Assembly: GCA_013400115.1 (NCBI GenBank)
Contig: VXBP01002343.1
Span: 186,001-250,000 of the forward strand
Length of the DNA: 64,000 bases
Direction: 5' to 3'
From: Rhinopomastus cyanomelas
Taxonomy: Eukaryota > Chordata > Aves > Bucerotiformes > Rhinopomastidae
Numbering within the stretch: position 1 is the first letter of the stretch; each line of letters begins with the position of its first letter. Shown here one piece after another: positions 36,201-46,476 of the stretch. The position numbers were made by a program, and so were the translations under genes. Below the pieces are notes generated by a model that saw nothing but the letters and a program-made list of their open reading frames with translations, did not search any database and had not been told where the DNA came from.

Positions 36201-39200
36201 AGGCTGATTTGTTCTGTTTGTGCTAAAAGGATAAACACTGCTGTAAATGCTGAGATCGATAACAGGCTGTAGCTAATCTTTCTTGTTTTGTGTTTTTAAT
36301 CTGCTGATAGCTGCTGAATTTGATAATGAAGAGCATTTCTTTCATTCTCCATTTTGCTGCAGTAGACTTGTCTTTGATATTAATATCAAACTGTTTTTTC
36401 AGAAATTATTTTAGCATTTTTAATGGCAAAAACAAACTTTGCTTGATCAGATCTGTCAATCAGCAAATTTTAAATGATCCCTCTCATTTCAACTTTGTTC
36501 AAAAGCATCTCCAGCTGCAGAGAGCTCATACATTTCAGGTAAGATGAAAAGGTAATCCCAGTATTTGGGTTAACTTTCTTTTTCTGTGCAAAGATTTAAT
36601 GCTCCTGCTACCTACTTAAGGATGGCAGGATGGAGTTCTTGTGATTAAGCAAATGGGCAGACAAGCACAGCTAATGATTCACATCAAATTTGTAAGGACT
36701 TGAGAGCAAATATAATGGTCAGTCTGGAGCTCCACTCCTGAGCTGGTGATCAGTGGTCTTTAGCCACTTGAATAAGCACTGGCAGCCCCCTGCCTTCCAC
36801 CATTTTGGACTTCCTATTTCTTGATCTCAGTCTACTAAAAGATGAAGTTTGGAGCAAAGGTCTGTTCCCAAGGCAATAGCTGTGTCTTCATCCCAAGAAA
36901 CCTGGTTGCTTTGCTGAATATCTTGTGAAGCAACAAAGGGCAACGCTATTATAGATTTCAAGAGTAGCAAAAGCCCCAGAGTAAGCTGGTGATAAAAAAA
37001 TCAAGGAACTGAGAGATCAGGAGCTGATGTAGTTTGTGTTACTCAATAACAAGGATGGCAAGGGGTAGAGTTTGGAAAGGGAAACACTGCACTCCTGCAT
37101 AAAGTCAATTAACTTATAAAAGATTCACATGCAAAGACAATGTGAATACTCCAAGCCAGAGGTACGAAGGCACTCAGGATCTGGCAGATCTAGCAGCAGG
37201 AAGCAGCCTGGTGGACACACCACAGAAAACCACACAATACAGAGCACCAAAAAGAAGAAGGTTAAAAGTGAAAACAATCTTGCAAAGGGTGAAAACAATC
37301 TTGCAAAGAGTGAAAACAATCTTGCAGAGAGTGAAGAAAGTGATTCCTTAGCCAGGTGGATTATGGTTCAGAGATAAATAAGCATAGAAATAATGAGCAG
37401 CCAGCTGCTTGTCTGATGTGATTGTTGCACAGGAAAGGAAGAAAGAACAAAAAGAAAAGGAACGAGCAGTGATGCTGCTGAACACTGATTTTAATGTTTT
37501 GTTTAAAATTCATCCCAAGTATTTGCTGTAACTGATGAGAAAGAAAAAGATCTGACGATATAGCAAAGGGTAATGATGGTGAGGTTCCTAAAGGAAAGGA
37601 GGAAGAAACAGGAGATGTTCTAACACAAGAGACAGAGAAGCAAAATTGAGAGACAAAACATGATCTGGGACCTGGATGATCACGAGCTCAGAATACAAAA
37701 GGAACCTGAATGTGAAATTGCAAATGTATTATCAAAGATTTTTAGTAGACCTGTAGATCTACTTGTGACCCATGACTGGAAAGCTGGATTATATTTATAA
37801 AGAAAAAAGAAAGTGATTGGGAAATTCTAGGTCTCTGAGGAGTTCTTAAACATGCTATGAAGAAAATAATAATCGACCCACAGAGGGATGTAGAGGTAAA
37901 CTACAACACCAGGTAGACCCTAGCAAACAAATCTATGAGCTGTTCTGACTTGGTATCTAATTTGATAAAAAGGCATAGAGCCATCCATCTCTTTTTAAGT
38001 AAAACTTTTAACAGTTTCACTATGGCACTAATTACAGGTAGAAGTGATGACAATTGCACCAAGAAATGAAAGGCAGACACTTAAAGGGGAATCTACAATG
38101 CATCAAGTTAAAAGTAGGGCTCCCAGGTTGACAAGAGGTTAGCACTGGCTTTTCAAAGTACTGCCAACGCTCAAGGCTTTGATAAAGGCAAACTGTGAGG
38201 TTACTGTGATGACAGGGGTGGTGGAAATCAAATGATGGTTCAAAACCAGCAAAAAAAGCATGTACCCATACAGATTGCCTTCCTCTTGATGTGCTTAGGA
38301 CGCATCGGGAGGAAAAAGATGGAGAAAGAAGAAAGGCCCAGAAGGGATCAACCCCGAGTTAGCATCCTGAGCTGATTCTGCAGTGCACTACACGAGGTAT
38401 TTTTAGCAAGTCATAGAAATACTAAGAGCTTTTTATCAAGCATGGGTATGACCTCATTAAAACTGTTAGATACACTCCTAGCTGCTTATTTTCAAGAGCA
38501 ATTAATGTAAATTGAAGACGTGCAGAAAGAGACTGGTAGAAATTGGAATATCTGGTTTTTATTATTCTATTAGAATAGCCTGGCATCTTCTGCTTAGCTA
38601 ACAGAAAAATAGGAAGCAACTTGGTGACAGCAAAGTACATTTGGGAGTAAATATAAAATCTGAAGGGAAACTATTTAGCTTAAAGGATAAAGCCTGCACA
38701 GTGCTAAGAGACATAAATGTTTTTTTAAAAAAACATTTATGACTTGGAATTAGGAAGTTTTTTACCCAAGTGCAGTTCTGAAATTTGGATAGGAGAGGAA
38801 GCAGATTTCTATGTTTTGAAAGAGATTGTAAAATTAAATTGAACAATTCCCAGTGGCAGAAAATGAACCCTACAGCAGGAGTCCTTCTGTCAGTAACACA
38901 CATCCTTCCTGCCTTTGGAAGGACCATACATTGAATTCATACAGTAGCTACATAAATTATCTGTGAATGTCCTGTTTTAAGCACATGCTGAGAGCACGAG
39001 TTGATTTGCTATAAATGCCATAAAAAATTCTCTCTCCTCTGCTGAAGAATTGGATCCTGAAGAATCACAGTTTGGCCATAAAGCCTTAGAGAAAGATTGG
39101 CCAGAGACAGGAGAGGGTGTGCAGTGCTGGTGCTCCCAGGCCTCTCTCTCACACATTTAAGGGGCAAACAGTGATGAGGCTGAAGGTCACAGAAATTTCT

Positions 39201-42200
39201 TATCCACCTCACAAATCAAAATGAAAGGAGCTTGATCTTGTTGTAGTCTTATCCACGCTTCTGTCATGGGATCAAATGTGTTTCCAAAGGTACTCCCTTT
39301 TCAGGCAGTTTTATTTAACAAGCTTCCTGCTATTGCAAAGGAATTTGTACACCATGATACCTCCAGTCTTTCCTGTTCCCTTCTCCTGGCACATTATCCT
39401 GGTGCCTTTCTCTTGTTTGCTATTGTGTGCTGGGAAGTGTTTGGTCTGTGAAGGACAGTAGATACTTTAGGAACCATTCTGACCCCAGGATCTGTTTTGT
39501 GGTTGCCTGGGTTTATAAGCAGGCAGTTCAGTCACTCAGTAGGTTTGATGAGGTTTCTTCTGAGATGTCTCTGATATAACACACCTTTGTAAATTAAATA
39601 AAGAGAACTGCCCATATGGTACCATAAAGCAAACCTGGATCAAGGACAGTTACCGTAGTTAACTTCAGCTGTGTGATGCATTGTGGGCACTTTCAGAGTT
39701 TCGCCTTCCGCTGTGAGAAAAGGCAGCATCTGGGTATCCATGAAGGAGAACTTCTTTTGCCATGTGCTTTTGAAGTACATGGTGCTCACAAGGGTGACCT
39801 GGCTGAGTGGCGACCCAGTGCTTTCCAATGGCAGGCCGTGGAAGTCCCCATCTGCATGGAAGAGAGGTGGGGAGTGGAACACATGCCATATGACTCACCC
39901 AGGCCTAAAGACCAGGTATGTGTGAATCAATCAAGCAAGCCAAGGCTGTTCTCTATTCATAAGGGCAGGAGGCACAACTCAGAAGACAGTGCTAAACCCT
40001 TTTCTTTCCCTTCCGCACCTGTACATGGGTCATGGATGCTGGTCCATGTTCTCCCCTGAACCAAGCTCAAATTTGTCAATGTCAAAGGCCAAAGCTGCCC
40101 CAGGACTGTGCTACTCACTGGACAGCATGGTTGGCCTTGGCAGCAGCCCAGTACTCAATACCATGCCCTGGCCCTAAAAGTGATCTTCTGGCTTAAATGT
40201 CCCCACACATACCTTGTGGTGCTTGATCTTTAGTGCCTGAAATTCAATGTGAAAGGGATTTGTGATTACAGATTCCTTTATGAAGGAACTAAGTCAACTG
40301 AAGCTCATACCCTAGTTGTCCTTCTCTCTTATTTAACTGGCACTTTGACTACTTTCTGGTTTGGGTATCTCAAAGATTTTTGAGTGTTTGATCTGCTTTT
40401 GCTTCATTGATACTCATATAGGTATCACAGTAACAGTTCCCATTTTAGTCCCTGCTCCTAGAACACTACTTTTTCATCATGTAGATGGATCACTTGCTAC
40501 ACTTCGTTTGGGAAGGATAGATTTCTTTTCAACAGCATCTTTAATGTGAGGAGCTAACATCACTTTACCTGTTGATGGCCAAATTAGCACCCGTGTGACT
40601 CAAGTCGATGGAGAAAACTGGGGATAGTTCTGGTCTGCAGCTTCTGAAGATGCACTTGTCCAATGATTTTTTTCATTTACAGAGTAATTAATTGAATTTA
40701 AGTACTTTTCTTGCTTGTGTGGAAAGTAAATTTGTTTTATTTCCCATTTTGACTTTTTAAACTCAGCTGACAGCACTGCAGCATGAACAGAATACAATGG
40801 ACTTGGTCCTTGGGGAATTTGACTGCTCCTTGTGAAAACTGAAAATACTTCAAAGAATTGGCATTTTAGAAAAGCCAAGTGGTTGCCAGCTGGATGGTGC
40901 AAACTTACAGATTCAAACCTGTGCTAGCTCTGTCCTGCCATTAGAAATCAGCATCAGCATGCAAACTGTATTTCCCTGCTCTCAGCCTTGGTTTGGACAA
41001 TCTGGAGTGTGGCAAAAACCTGCTACTGGGTTAAGTGCAGGTCCTTTCTTTGCTCTTGTTTTACATTTCATTCATGTACAGTCATTCTCTCGGTCTGTTG
41101 TGTTACCTCCAAGTTTACTGGTGATCCACTCCTGTATTTGGGCTGCAGTTCTGTTGGGGTCAGTGAAGTTGGTTTGCTGCAGGCTGCTGTTTGCCCAGTG
41201 AAGAGCACGTGCAGCGAAGATGGGCGAGAGCTGCACGCTGGCATCCACAAAGAAGGAACATGCCAGCTGAACCACAGCTCCTTTGCTGGAGTTGGTTGCT
41301 CCTTCATACACCGTGCGCAAGTAGTCCTGCACGCTTTGATCTGCCAAGCAAGAGAGAGGGAAAACCTGCAGTTACCATGTGGAGGGTGGAGGCTGAGGAC
41401 AGCAGAGGCCATATCAGAACTCTCTAGCTCTCAGCTCCAATGCTGATGGTCCTGTGAAAGTTAAAGCCCTGTAACTACTGAAGCACCCTTGACTTTATGA
41501 GGTGTTACTGCCAAGTACTATTGTCAAGAATGGTGACGCACAGGGCACAAGAAATTACTCTTCATGTTGCTATAGAAACCGCTCCAGTGCAGATATGCCA
41601 AGTGGCCAATTCCACATCAGGCCCACACTTCTATGCAAACACAGCTCTTACAGTTCACAATTCCTTATTTTCTTTTGGAAACATTTTACCTTCTCATTAA
41701 TGATACCTAGTGCCTCTGGCCATGATTGCCTGAGCTGCCAGTACTACGGTCTGAGACAGAAGATCCATCCCACACGGACCAATCTGTCCAAGGCTGGTGC
41801 TAAGTCAAGGGCAGGATCGCTGTGAACATGCAGCTGCTAGCCAGGTCCCTGCTCTCATCAGGAGACTTCTACTGCATAGGTTCAGATTTTTGATGGGGTA
41901 AAAGAAGAGTTTGGCATCTAGTGTTTGCTATCACCCAAGAGTCCAGTGACCTAATAGTGCCAGCAAGAAGAATAATCACCTATGGAACTTTGGTGTTAGC
42001 CTTTAGATCTATTACTCTTTTAAGGGATAAAGTGTTGAACTCCTGGAACAGATGTCAAGAAAACTCACACGGTCTGAGGTGTAAAGTGCTTTTCTTGTGT
42101 GTTTTGCATTAGTGCAAAAGCATTTGGCAGGCTCTCTGGAGGATGTGAAGAATCAAAGATGGTAAATTGGAAGCAGATGTTAGCTGAGGTCTGGTATCCT

Positions 42201-45120
42201 GAGTCTGTAACTTCAGGAGTATCAAAGTGCTTAGCTAACCAAAGTCCTGAACTCATACTCAGAAGGCAGCTCAAAATTGCACTGAAGTACCCTACCCTTG
42301 GTAGAACAAACCAGCAAAGTGAGAATTGTAAAGCACATCATTGTGTCTGTCTGGAGAGACATCCCTCTATGCACTGTTTTCCTTAGTCCCAGACTAAAGG
42401 TCATCTAATCCTCCAAACATTAAAAGAAGATTACGAGTCCATGTAAGAGTGGACTCTCTGTGAATAGTGAATGGACCATCATTGTTTCCAGCCTGCACAA
42501 GTTTTAACCACATCCTTCATTATTAAGAGAGACCAACAGAAACACTCATGTAAACATCTGATGGCAGAAAGTAATTTTATCAGATACGCGTACATCTGTA
42601 ATTTGGTTTTAGTCATCTGATAGGAAGTTTGATCTAAGTATTTATTTATTTAACTTAAACCATTTGAGGAAGTGGCTTCCTCTCCATCACTTTGAACGAG
42701 TTGTTATAACCAACAGCAACTGATCCCATCCTACTTCATTTTCACATTCATGCCTTAAGGTTGCGGAAAGCCAAACCTCATGTGGCTTGTGCCACAGGCA
42801 ACTAAACCAGAAACAAAATGTCTACTTGTTGACATGTGCCATGTGAGAAGAAGCAAGGCAGCCAAAAGAGCTGTCAGGTCATTGACAACCTCAGCACTTT
42901 CACAAACCTTTTGCACGGAGGTTTGTGCATGAGTTTCACTGTGACATTTTGTTCTTAAGACTCTGTCTTAACACTGAGCTCCTGATGACCACCAAGGTCA
43001 CGCATGCAGGTATCGTGTTGAACGTGGGATACAACTTTATGGCCTTAAGCTGCACCAGCGGAGGTTTAGGCTGGACATTAGGAAAAAGTATTTTCACTGA
43101 AAGAGTGGTCAGGTACTGGAACAGGCTGCCCAGGGAGGAGGCTGAATCACCATCGCTGGCTGTACTTAAAAGTAACGTACGTATGAAGCCTGGGGACACG
43201 GTTTAGTGGTGAACTTGGCAGAGCTAGGTTAATGGTTGGGCACGATGATTTCAAGGATCTTTTCCAGCCTGAGTGTTTCTTTAATTCTAATCTTTGCATG
43301 AGTTAATGTAGTTTAAAAATATCCTACTGCATGTGCAGAGATGGGAGTCTCATAGACAAGACTTCATTGTGTTTGCTGCTCGTGATATAGATGCCCTGCC
43401 CTTGTGTCAGTTGATGCAGCTGTTATCTGGGTCTATCAGCCAGAGTCAGCTCTTGCTGTTCTGCTGGGTTTGAGTATCTACGCTATGCAGAATCGTCATG
43501 TTGACCAAGGCAGGTCACAGCACTCGATGGTGAAATTGCTGTTACTGAAAGTAAACTTTATGCTGAGAAACAGCGGTGTCACGTCTACACATCAGTTTTG
43601 AATGCAAGCTGCAGATTTTGAAGATGAGCCACTCATCTGCTTTTTACAAACCCTGTGCCCATAATGTCAAATAGTTTTGGACACGTGATGTGAGATGGCA
43701 GGATAATCCACAGCTGAAGCGAAAACAGCATCGTTAAATTCAGCTGACTGAGTGTTGGATTTTAAGACACCTGCCTTTTCCATATCCCCTCCAGATTCAT
43801 AGTGAAGTTTTATTTCAGTCTGCTTTAGGGGAAGGATGTGCTTGCACTGTTTATCTGTCAATGTATGTATCTCACAGAATATCTCCCTGCCAGTCTCCTC
43901 CTCATCATGTTTCATCTTTTTGACCACTTGTAATAACATAAGGAGAAGGTGCAAAGTCTTAAAGAAAATTCAATTTCTAGACATTTCATAGAATTTACTG
44001 ATGGGGTATGGGAGAAAATTACTGTCCTCTGTCTGACACCTCCTTGCAGAGGCCAGGAAAAAACAGACATGACGAATCTTTGGGAAACTAGAAGCAATCT
44101 GCTGCTCATTGAAGTAATTTTCTATTTCTGTATTTTGGTCTAGTGAATCACAGAACATGAGGGATTGGAAGAGACTTCGAAAGATCATCTAGTCCAATCG
44201 CCCCACCTTAGCAGGATCACCTAGCACAGATCAAGTAGCACAGGAACACATCCAGGTGGGTTTTAAATGTCTCCAGAGGAGGAGACTCCACAACCCCCCT
44301 TGGCAGCCTGTTCCAGTGCTCTGTCACCCTCACTGGGAAGAAGTTCCTTCTCACATTTATACAGAATCTTCCGTGTTTCAGCTCACACCCATTGCCCCTT
44401 GTCCTATCACTAGATGACACTGAGAAGAGCCTGGCTCCATCCTCCTGACACCCACTCTTCTCATACTTATAAACATTAATGAGGTCACCTCTCAGTCTCC
44501 TTTTCTGCAAGCTAAAGAGACCCAGTTCCCTCAGCCTTTCCTCATCAGGGAGATGCTCCACTCCCTCCATCATCTTCATGGCTCTGTGCTGGGCTCTCCC
44601 CAGCAGTTCTGTGTGAAACAGTAACCACTGACCAAGAAAAAAAGAGGAATGATAAAATGTGTGTCCACTACTCCCTTGTGTTCCCCTTGTTCAGCTAGCA
44701 CCTCGCTACCAAAGATGGAGCAAACACTCCTAAGCTGCATCTTGCAGTGACACAGAAGGCAGAAGTTCAGTGTGATGTGTGCAATTTCTGTCTCATTAGT
44801 AAAGATGTGAATTTATTGCAAAACGTAAGGCAAGAATTAATTTTTTAGAGTAGTACATTACCATGAATGTTGTATCCGAGGGCATCCTGCAGCTCCATAA
44901 AGGTGTTTTCTTGAGCTCCAAGCTGTAGCAGCTCCAAAGACACAGCCACACTTGCTGGAGAGATTACCAGATTGCTTCTGTTCTCTGTCCCAGACACTTG
45001 CTGGTAGAGATTTATCGCAAACTGAGTCTTCAGCTCTTTCAGCTCATCATATGAGATGCAGTTTCCTTTGGTTAAGCAACAGGCAGAGAAGATAAATGCA
45101 GAGAAGACGACAGGCAGCAT
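27027..45120 (-). CDS. SERPINE3: SERPINE3, serpin family E member 3, seven coding exons
   Basis: A predicted secreted serine-protease inhibitor fold. Seven exons (45120-44862, 41340-41107, 39851-39654, 33701-33503, 32513-32413, 30026-29940, 27241-27027) join with consistent phases into 430 codons plus TAA. Residues 1-19 are a hydrophobic signal peptide (MLPVVFSAFIFSACC). The helix-B motif NLVISPASVAVSLELL is at about 50-65. Four N-glycosylation sequons are visible (NRS, NSS, NSS, NRT). The hinge EDGTKASGATA is at 350-360, and counting from the hinge Glu as P17 puts Arg366-Ser367 at P1-P1'. The DRPF motif follows. The C-terminus diverges from the usual serpin ending. It lies tail-to-tail with INTS6, as in human. 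Comparative work has linked SERPINE3 to eye biology in mammals; its target protease is not known to me. Confidence 0.92.
27819..27826. repeat. left target-site duplication of the hAT element
   Basis: CTATATAG immediately before CAGGGGTCC; identical to the right copy. Confidence 0.9.
27827..28279. mobile_element. complete non-autonomous hAT-type DNA transposon
   Basis: 453 bp bounded by perfect 16-bp terminal inverted repeats (CAGGGGTCCTCAAACT and its complement) and flanked on both sides by CTATATAG, an 8-bp target-site duplication with T at position 2 and A at position 7, as hAT elements prefer. The CAGGGGTCC start is typical of Charlie-like hAT ends in amniotes. No transposase fits in it; the open frames on the minus strand are low-complexity. 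I cannot name the family with certainty. Confidence 0.9.
28280..28287. repeat. right target-site duplication of the hAT element
   Basis: CTATATAG immediately after GGACCCCTG; identical to the left copy at 27819-27826. Confidence 0.9.
29940..30026 (-). CDS. SERPINE3: SERPINE3 sixth coding exon: strand 5A and reactive-loop hinge
   Basis: Acceptor TTTTTTGCAG, donor CTACAG|GTAACT. It reads QDNLYISEAIHKAEIEITED then GTKASGAT. The E-D-G-T-x-A-x-G-A pattern is the proximal hinge with small residues at P15-P9, the composition expected of inhibitory serpins. The exon ends one base into the Ala codon at P7. Confidence 0.93.
30653..30972 (-). mobile_element. CR1 LINE 3' end
   Basis: Starts TAGAATCATAGAAAGTATTG on the + strand, the complement of the CR1 tail, and extends to the CCCAGCCTTCTTACAGGCAC block. 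Same subfamily as 26367-26603. Confidence 0.9.
31496..31770 (+). mobile_element. CR1 LINE 3' end
   Basis: GTGATAGGACAAGGGGCAAT to GGTGATCCTGCTGTGGTGGG and a short tail CCTAATGATTTGTGATTTTC. Same subfamily as 4401-4670 and 44145-44610. Confidence 0.9.
32413..32513 (-). CDS. SERPINE3: SERPINE3 fifth coding exon
   Basis: Acceptor TTAATTTCAG, donor TTTCAG|GTAAGA. Joined to the previous exon it gives LPRFSIQSLFDLKTYFSALG then IRDAFDPVAANFKGIS, the serpin 'LPkF.ie...L...L..lGi.dlF' pattern. Too short to stand out as an open frame; found by homology and phase. Confidence 0.92.
32514..33502 (-). other. SERPINE3: SERPINE3 intron 4
   Basis: About 1 kb. The + strand frame at 32567-32869 resembles nothing I know. 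No elements seen. Confidence 0.65.
33503..33701 (-). CDS. SERPINE3: SERPINE3 fourth coding exon
   Basis: Acceptor CCACCCACAG, donor CCTAG|GTAAGC. It reads QFQTATLEGFNVVELPYAGE then KLSMFLVLPSHRRTSLSQIE and ends RRMKMDIFLP plus two bases of Arg. The ELPY and MFLVLP strands are typical of serpin beta-sheets B and C. Confidence 0.93.
33718..33975 (-). mobile_element. CR1 LINE 3' end, diverged
   Basis: Complement of a CR1 tail (AGAATTACAGAACTGTCAAA, then GATCATCAAGTCCAACCATC), reaching the AACCTCCCCTGACACAACTT block. It abuts the end of SERPINE3 exon 4 by only 17 bases. Confidence 0.85.
34220..34368 (+). mobile_element. CR1 LINE 3'-end fragment
   Basis: CCATCCCTGGAGATCTTTAA to CCTTAATAATTCTGTGGTTC; only the last about 150 bases of the element. 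Confidence 0.8.
35056..35312 (-). mobile_element. CR1 LINE 3' end
   Basis: Starts AGAATAGAATCATGAAGGTT on the + strand and runs to CTCCCCTGGCACAACTTGAG, in reverse orientation. A short repeated GGTGGCTGGTGGT stretch lies in the middle. Confidence 0.87.
35388..35610. mobile_element. head-to-head nested CR1 pieces
   Basis: 35388-35447 is a minus-strand CR1 end (ATCACAGAATCGGAGAATCA...GAGTCCAACCA). It resumes near 35574 (CTACTAAGCCATGTCACCAA). Between them is a plus-strand CR1 end (about 35450-35565, ending CTTTCAACCTCAGTGATTCT). A CR1 copy appears to have inserted into an older one. Confidence 0.7.
37267..37329. repeat. 21-bp tandem repeat, three units
   Basis: Three near-identical 21-bp units with core GTGAAAACAATCTTGCA and a fourth partial unit (AGTGAAGAAAGTG). 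The unit length is a multiple of three, so a plus-strand frame reads SENNLAK-type heptads. It lies in a SERPINE3 intron on the opposite strand. Confidence 0.92.
37440..38110 (+). mobile_element. ancient CR1/L3-like LINE relic (ORF2 part)
   Basis: Broken-frame sequence that resembles the early reverse-transcriptase region of old CR1/L3 elements: CATGACTGGAAAGCTGG, TTTATAAAGAAAAAAGAAAG and GTGATTGGGAAATTCTAGG match in order the 'DWK..nV.piyKKg...d..NYRP' coding pattern. Many stops. Called by resemblance only. Confidence 0.5.
38712..38741. repeat. perfect 30-bp palindrome
   Basis: CATAAATGTTTTTTT is followed without spacer by its exact reverse complement. It does not extend further on either side. 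Confidence 0.95.
39654..39851 (-). CDS. SERPINE3: SERPINE3 third coding exon (beta-sheet A core)
   Basis: Acceptor CCATGCAG, donor ACG|GTAACT. It reads DGDFHGLPLESTGSPLSQVT then LVSTMYFKSTWQKKF, the serpin 'alvNAlyFkg.W' motif with Ser-Thr instead of Asn-Ala, and LKVPTMHHTAEVNY. It ends with a split Gly. Confidence 0.93.
39852..41106 (-). other. SERPINE3: SERPINE3 intron 2
   Basis: 1.25-kb intron without a recognisable repeat. Several plus-strand open frames here are shadows of the flanking exons. Confidence 0.65.
41107..41340 (-). CDS. SERPINE3: SERPINE3 second coding exon
   Basis: The acceptor is CTTGGCAG and the donor GGAG|GTAACA. It completes the split Asp (H|DQSVQDYLRTVYEG) and runs VVQLACSFFVDASVQLSP to AAQIQEWITSKLG. 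It has sequons NSS twice and NRT. The open reading continues 35 bases past the donor to a stop, which is a shadow. Confidence 0.93.
43040..43290 (+). mobile_element. CR1 LINE 3' end, diverged
   Basis: Reads CTSGGLGWTLGKSIFTERVV and RYWNRLPREEAESPSLAVLK as the decayed CR1 C-terminus; the tail (GAGTGTTTCTTTAATTCT) is worn. Confidence 0.87.
44145..44610 (-). mobile_element. CR1 LINE 3' end with a 120-codon remnant of ORF2
   Basis: On the minus strand a stop-free stretch (44579-44217) encodes the CR1 reverse-transcriptase C-terminus: LRELGLFSLQKRRLRGDLIN, SDRTRGNGCELKHGRF, NFFPVRVTEHWNRLPRGVVE. The tail ends TCATGTTCTGTGATTC. It is one of the better preserved copies. Confidence 0.92.
44862..45120 (-). 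CDS. SERPINE3: SERPINE3 first coding exon: signal peptide and helices A-B
   Basis: The ATG at 45120 is chosen because it is the first in-frame ATG after an in-frame TGA 12 codons upstream, and it opens a signal peptide (MLPVVFSAFIFSACCLTKG). The mature part reads SYDELKELKTQFAINLYQQV and NLVISPASVAVSLELLQLGA, the classical serpin N-terminal core. It ends GYNIH plus one base before GTAATG. Confidence 0.93.
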
Positions 45121-45159
45121 GAAGGCAAGCTGGAAGCACTCCCCACCAGACAATCATAC
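45121..45159 (-). other. SERPINE3: probable 5' UTR part of SERPINE3 exon
   Basis: On the minus strand GAATTGCAG at 45160 and above looks like a splice acceptor, so a further untranslated exon would lie upstream. The 39 bases between it and the ATG contain an ATG in another frame (45157) that opens a 36-codon frame overlapping the SERPINE3 start. Confidence 0.5.
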
Positions 45160-46438
45160 CTGCAATTCATAAGAAAGATGTGTTCAGAAAAGCAAGAGAC
45201 CGATCTGACAGAGGAAATGTCTCTTTCTATTAGTGTTAAGGTATCTCTTGAAATAGTAATGATTGCTGCTAAAATGCTGAAGAAATGGACTTTCTTCCTA
45301 GCAGCTACCTGTGTCATAAAAAACCCCCACACTGATCACTCTGTTGACTAACAGGAACTGAATTTTTCCAGAAAGGGATTTTCCATCTAGGATGGTTGGT
45401 CATTACAGTCTGTGGAGACACAGCACCCCGGGTTAAAAAGTTAAGGGACACCTGAGTGCAGTCTCCGTGCTGTTGAGCACCCTCAGCTCTTTTACGTCCC
45501 CACCAGAAAGAGGCCCACAACAAGGACTCCCAGAAGGAAAGCCACCCCTCATGAGATGTGGGTATCTAATTGGAGGCTCCAGGCTGGGCTCTAGATCCAA
45601 GCTGCAAAAGGCTGGCTTCAAATTTCCCCCCTTCCAGATACTCCCTCTGTAAAACCTATCCTAGAAAACCAGTTGTATTTGCAAAACGTTCCAGTGCCTG
45701 CAGCATGAAATCATTACTTGGGAATTTTACTGGCAATCCAGCAATGGTCGATGTTACACGAAGAGACACTTGGATGCAAATTTCAAGGACTAATGCTGAA
45801 ATGGCAGAACAGCTTTCTTTACAGAATTTTGCCTCTTGAGCACTATATGCCAGGATATTTTAAAAAGTACTGCAGCTTCTTTCACTTCAGGATTTCTTAC
45901 AAATCTGTCTCTGTGCCCTTTGCTCTACAGAGTACTTCTAATGCCTCGCATTTACTCACAGTTAGCTCTGTTAAATTGTCCTGCCTTTCTGTGTCCTTCT
46001 GGGTGTCTGTATGGAAGCTGCCTATGTACGACTTGTCTCCTTCTTTAATAGGTAGTGGAGTAAAGACTAAGTCATGAGACTGCATTTAAAGGGATAGTCA
46101 GTGATCAGAGTCTCTGTCGGCGATGTCTGTACCACTCTGTCCAAATTCCTGTAGGCTACAAGCTCTATGGAGAGCCAGGCAAAGCAGCATGCCACTGACC
46201 AGCAAATCCAAGGCAAGGAACAAAAAGGTACACATGGAGATACGGTCAGCAACTTCCTTGCACACCCTGCTCCAGCCTCATGAGACTTGTGACCCGCTGG
46301 TACCGAGCAAGGCATCTCCTATCTCTCTTCCCACCCCCCTCCTTCTTTTATATGAATTCCATTGATTCCTCTGCCACAAAGGGGAAGAGAAAGGTCTCTC
46401 TGTGTACCAGGCACACAGTCATTCCCCCCCTTTAACGC

Positions 46439-46476
46439 TTTATTCAGAAATCCCATGCAATTAAAATGTCTTTATT
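46439..46476 (-). terminator. pair of minus-strand poly(A) signals
   Basis: AATAAA on the minus strand at 46476-46471 and again at 46444-46439, 26 bases apart, followed by a G/T-rich stretch (GACTGTGTGCCTGG). This would suit the 3' end of a minus-strand gene upstream of SERPINE3, FAM124A by synteny, but no exon supports it. Confidence 0.35.

Larger units (their letters stand above)
33702..39653 (-). other. SERPINE3: SERPINE3 intron 3, 6 kb
   Basis: The largest SERPINE3 intron. It holds CR1 pieces between 33718 and 35610, a 21-bp triplicate repeat at 37267-37329, an old LINE relic at 37440-38110 and a perfect 30-bp palindrome at 38712-38741. No exon is missing across it, as codon phase joins directly. 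Confidence 0.75.
41341..44861 (-). other. SERPINE3: SERPINE3 intron 1
   Basis: 3.5-kb intron carrying CR1 copies at 43040-43290 (+) and 44145-44610 (-). The remaining sequence shows no gene signal. Confidence 0.7.

Noticed and set aside
39673..40059. 128-codon plus-strand frame
   Set aside because: Antisense shadow of SERPINE3 exon 3 and its flank.
40988..41446. 152-codon plus-strand frame and several neighbours
   Set aside because: Antisense shadow of SERPINE3 exon 2, whose minus-strand reading is clearly the real protein.
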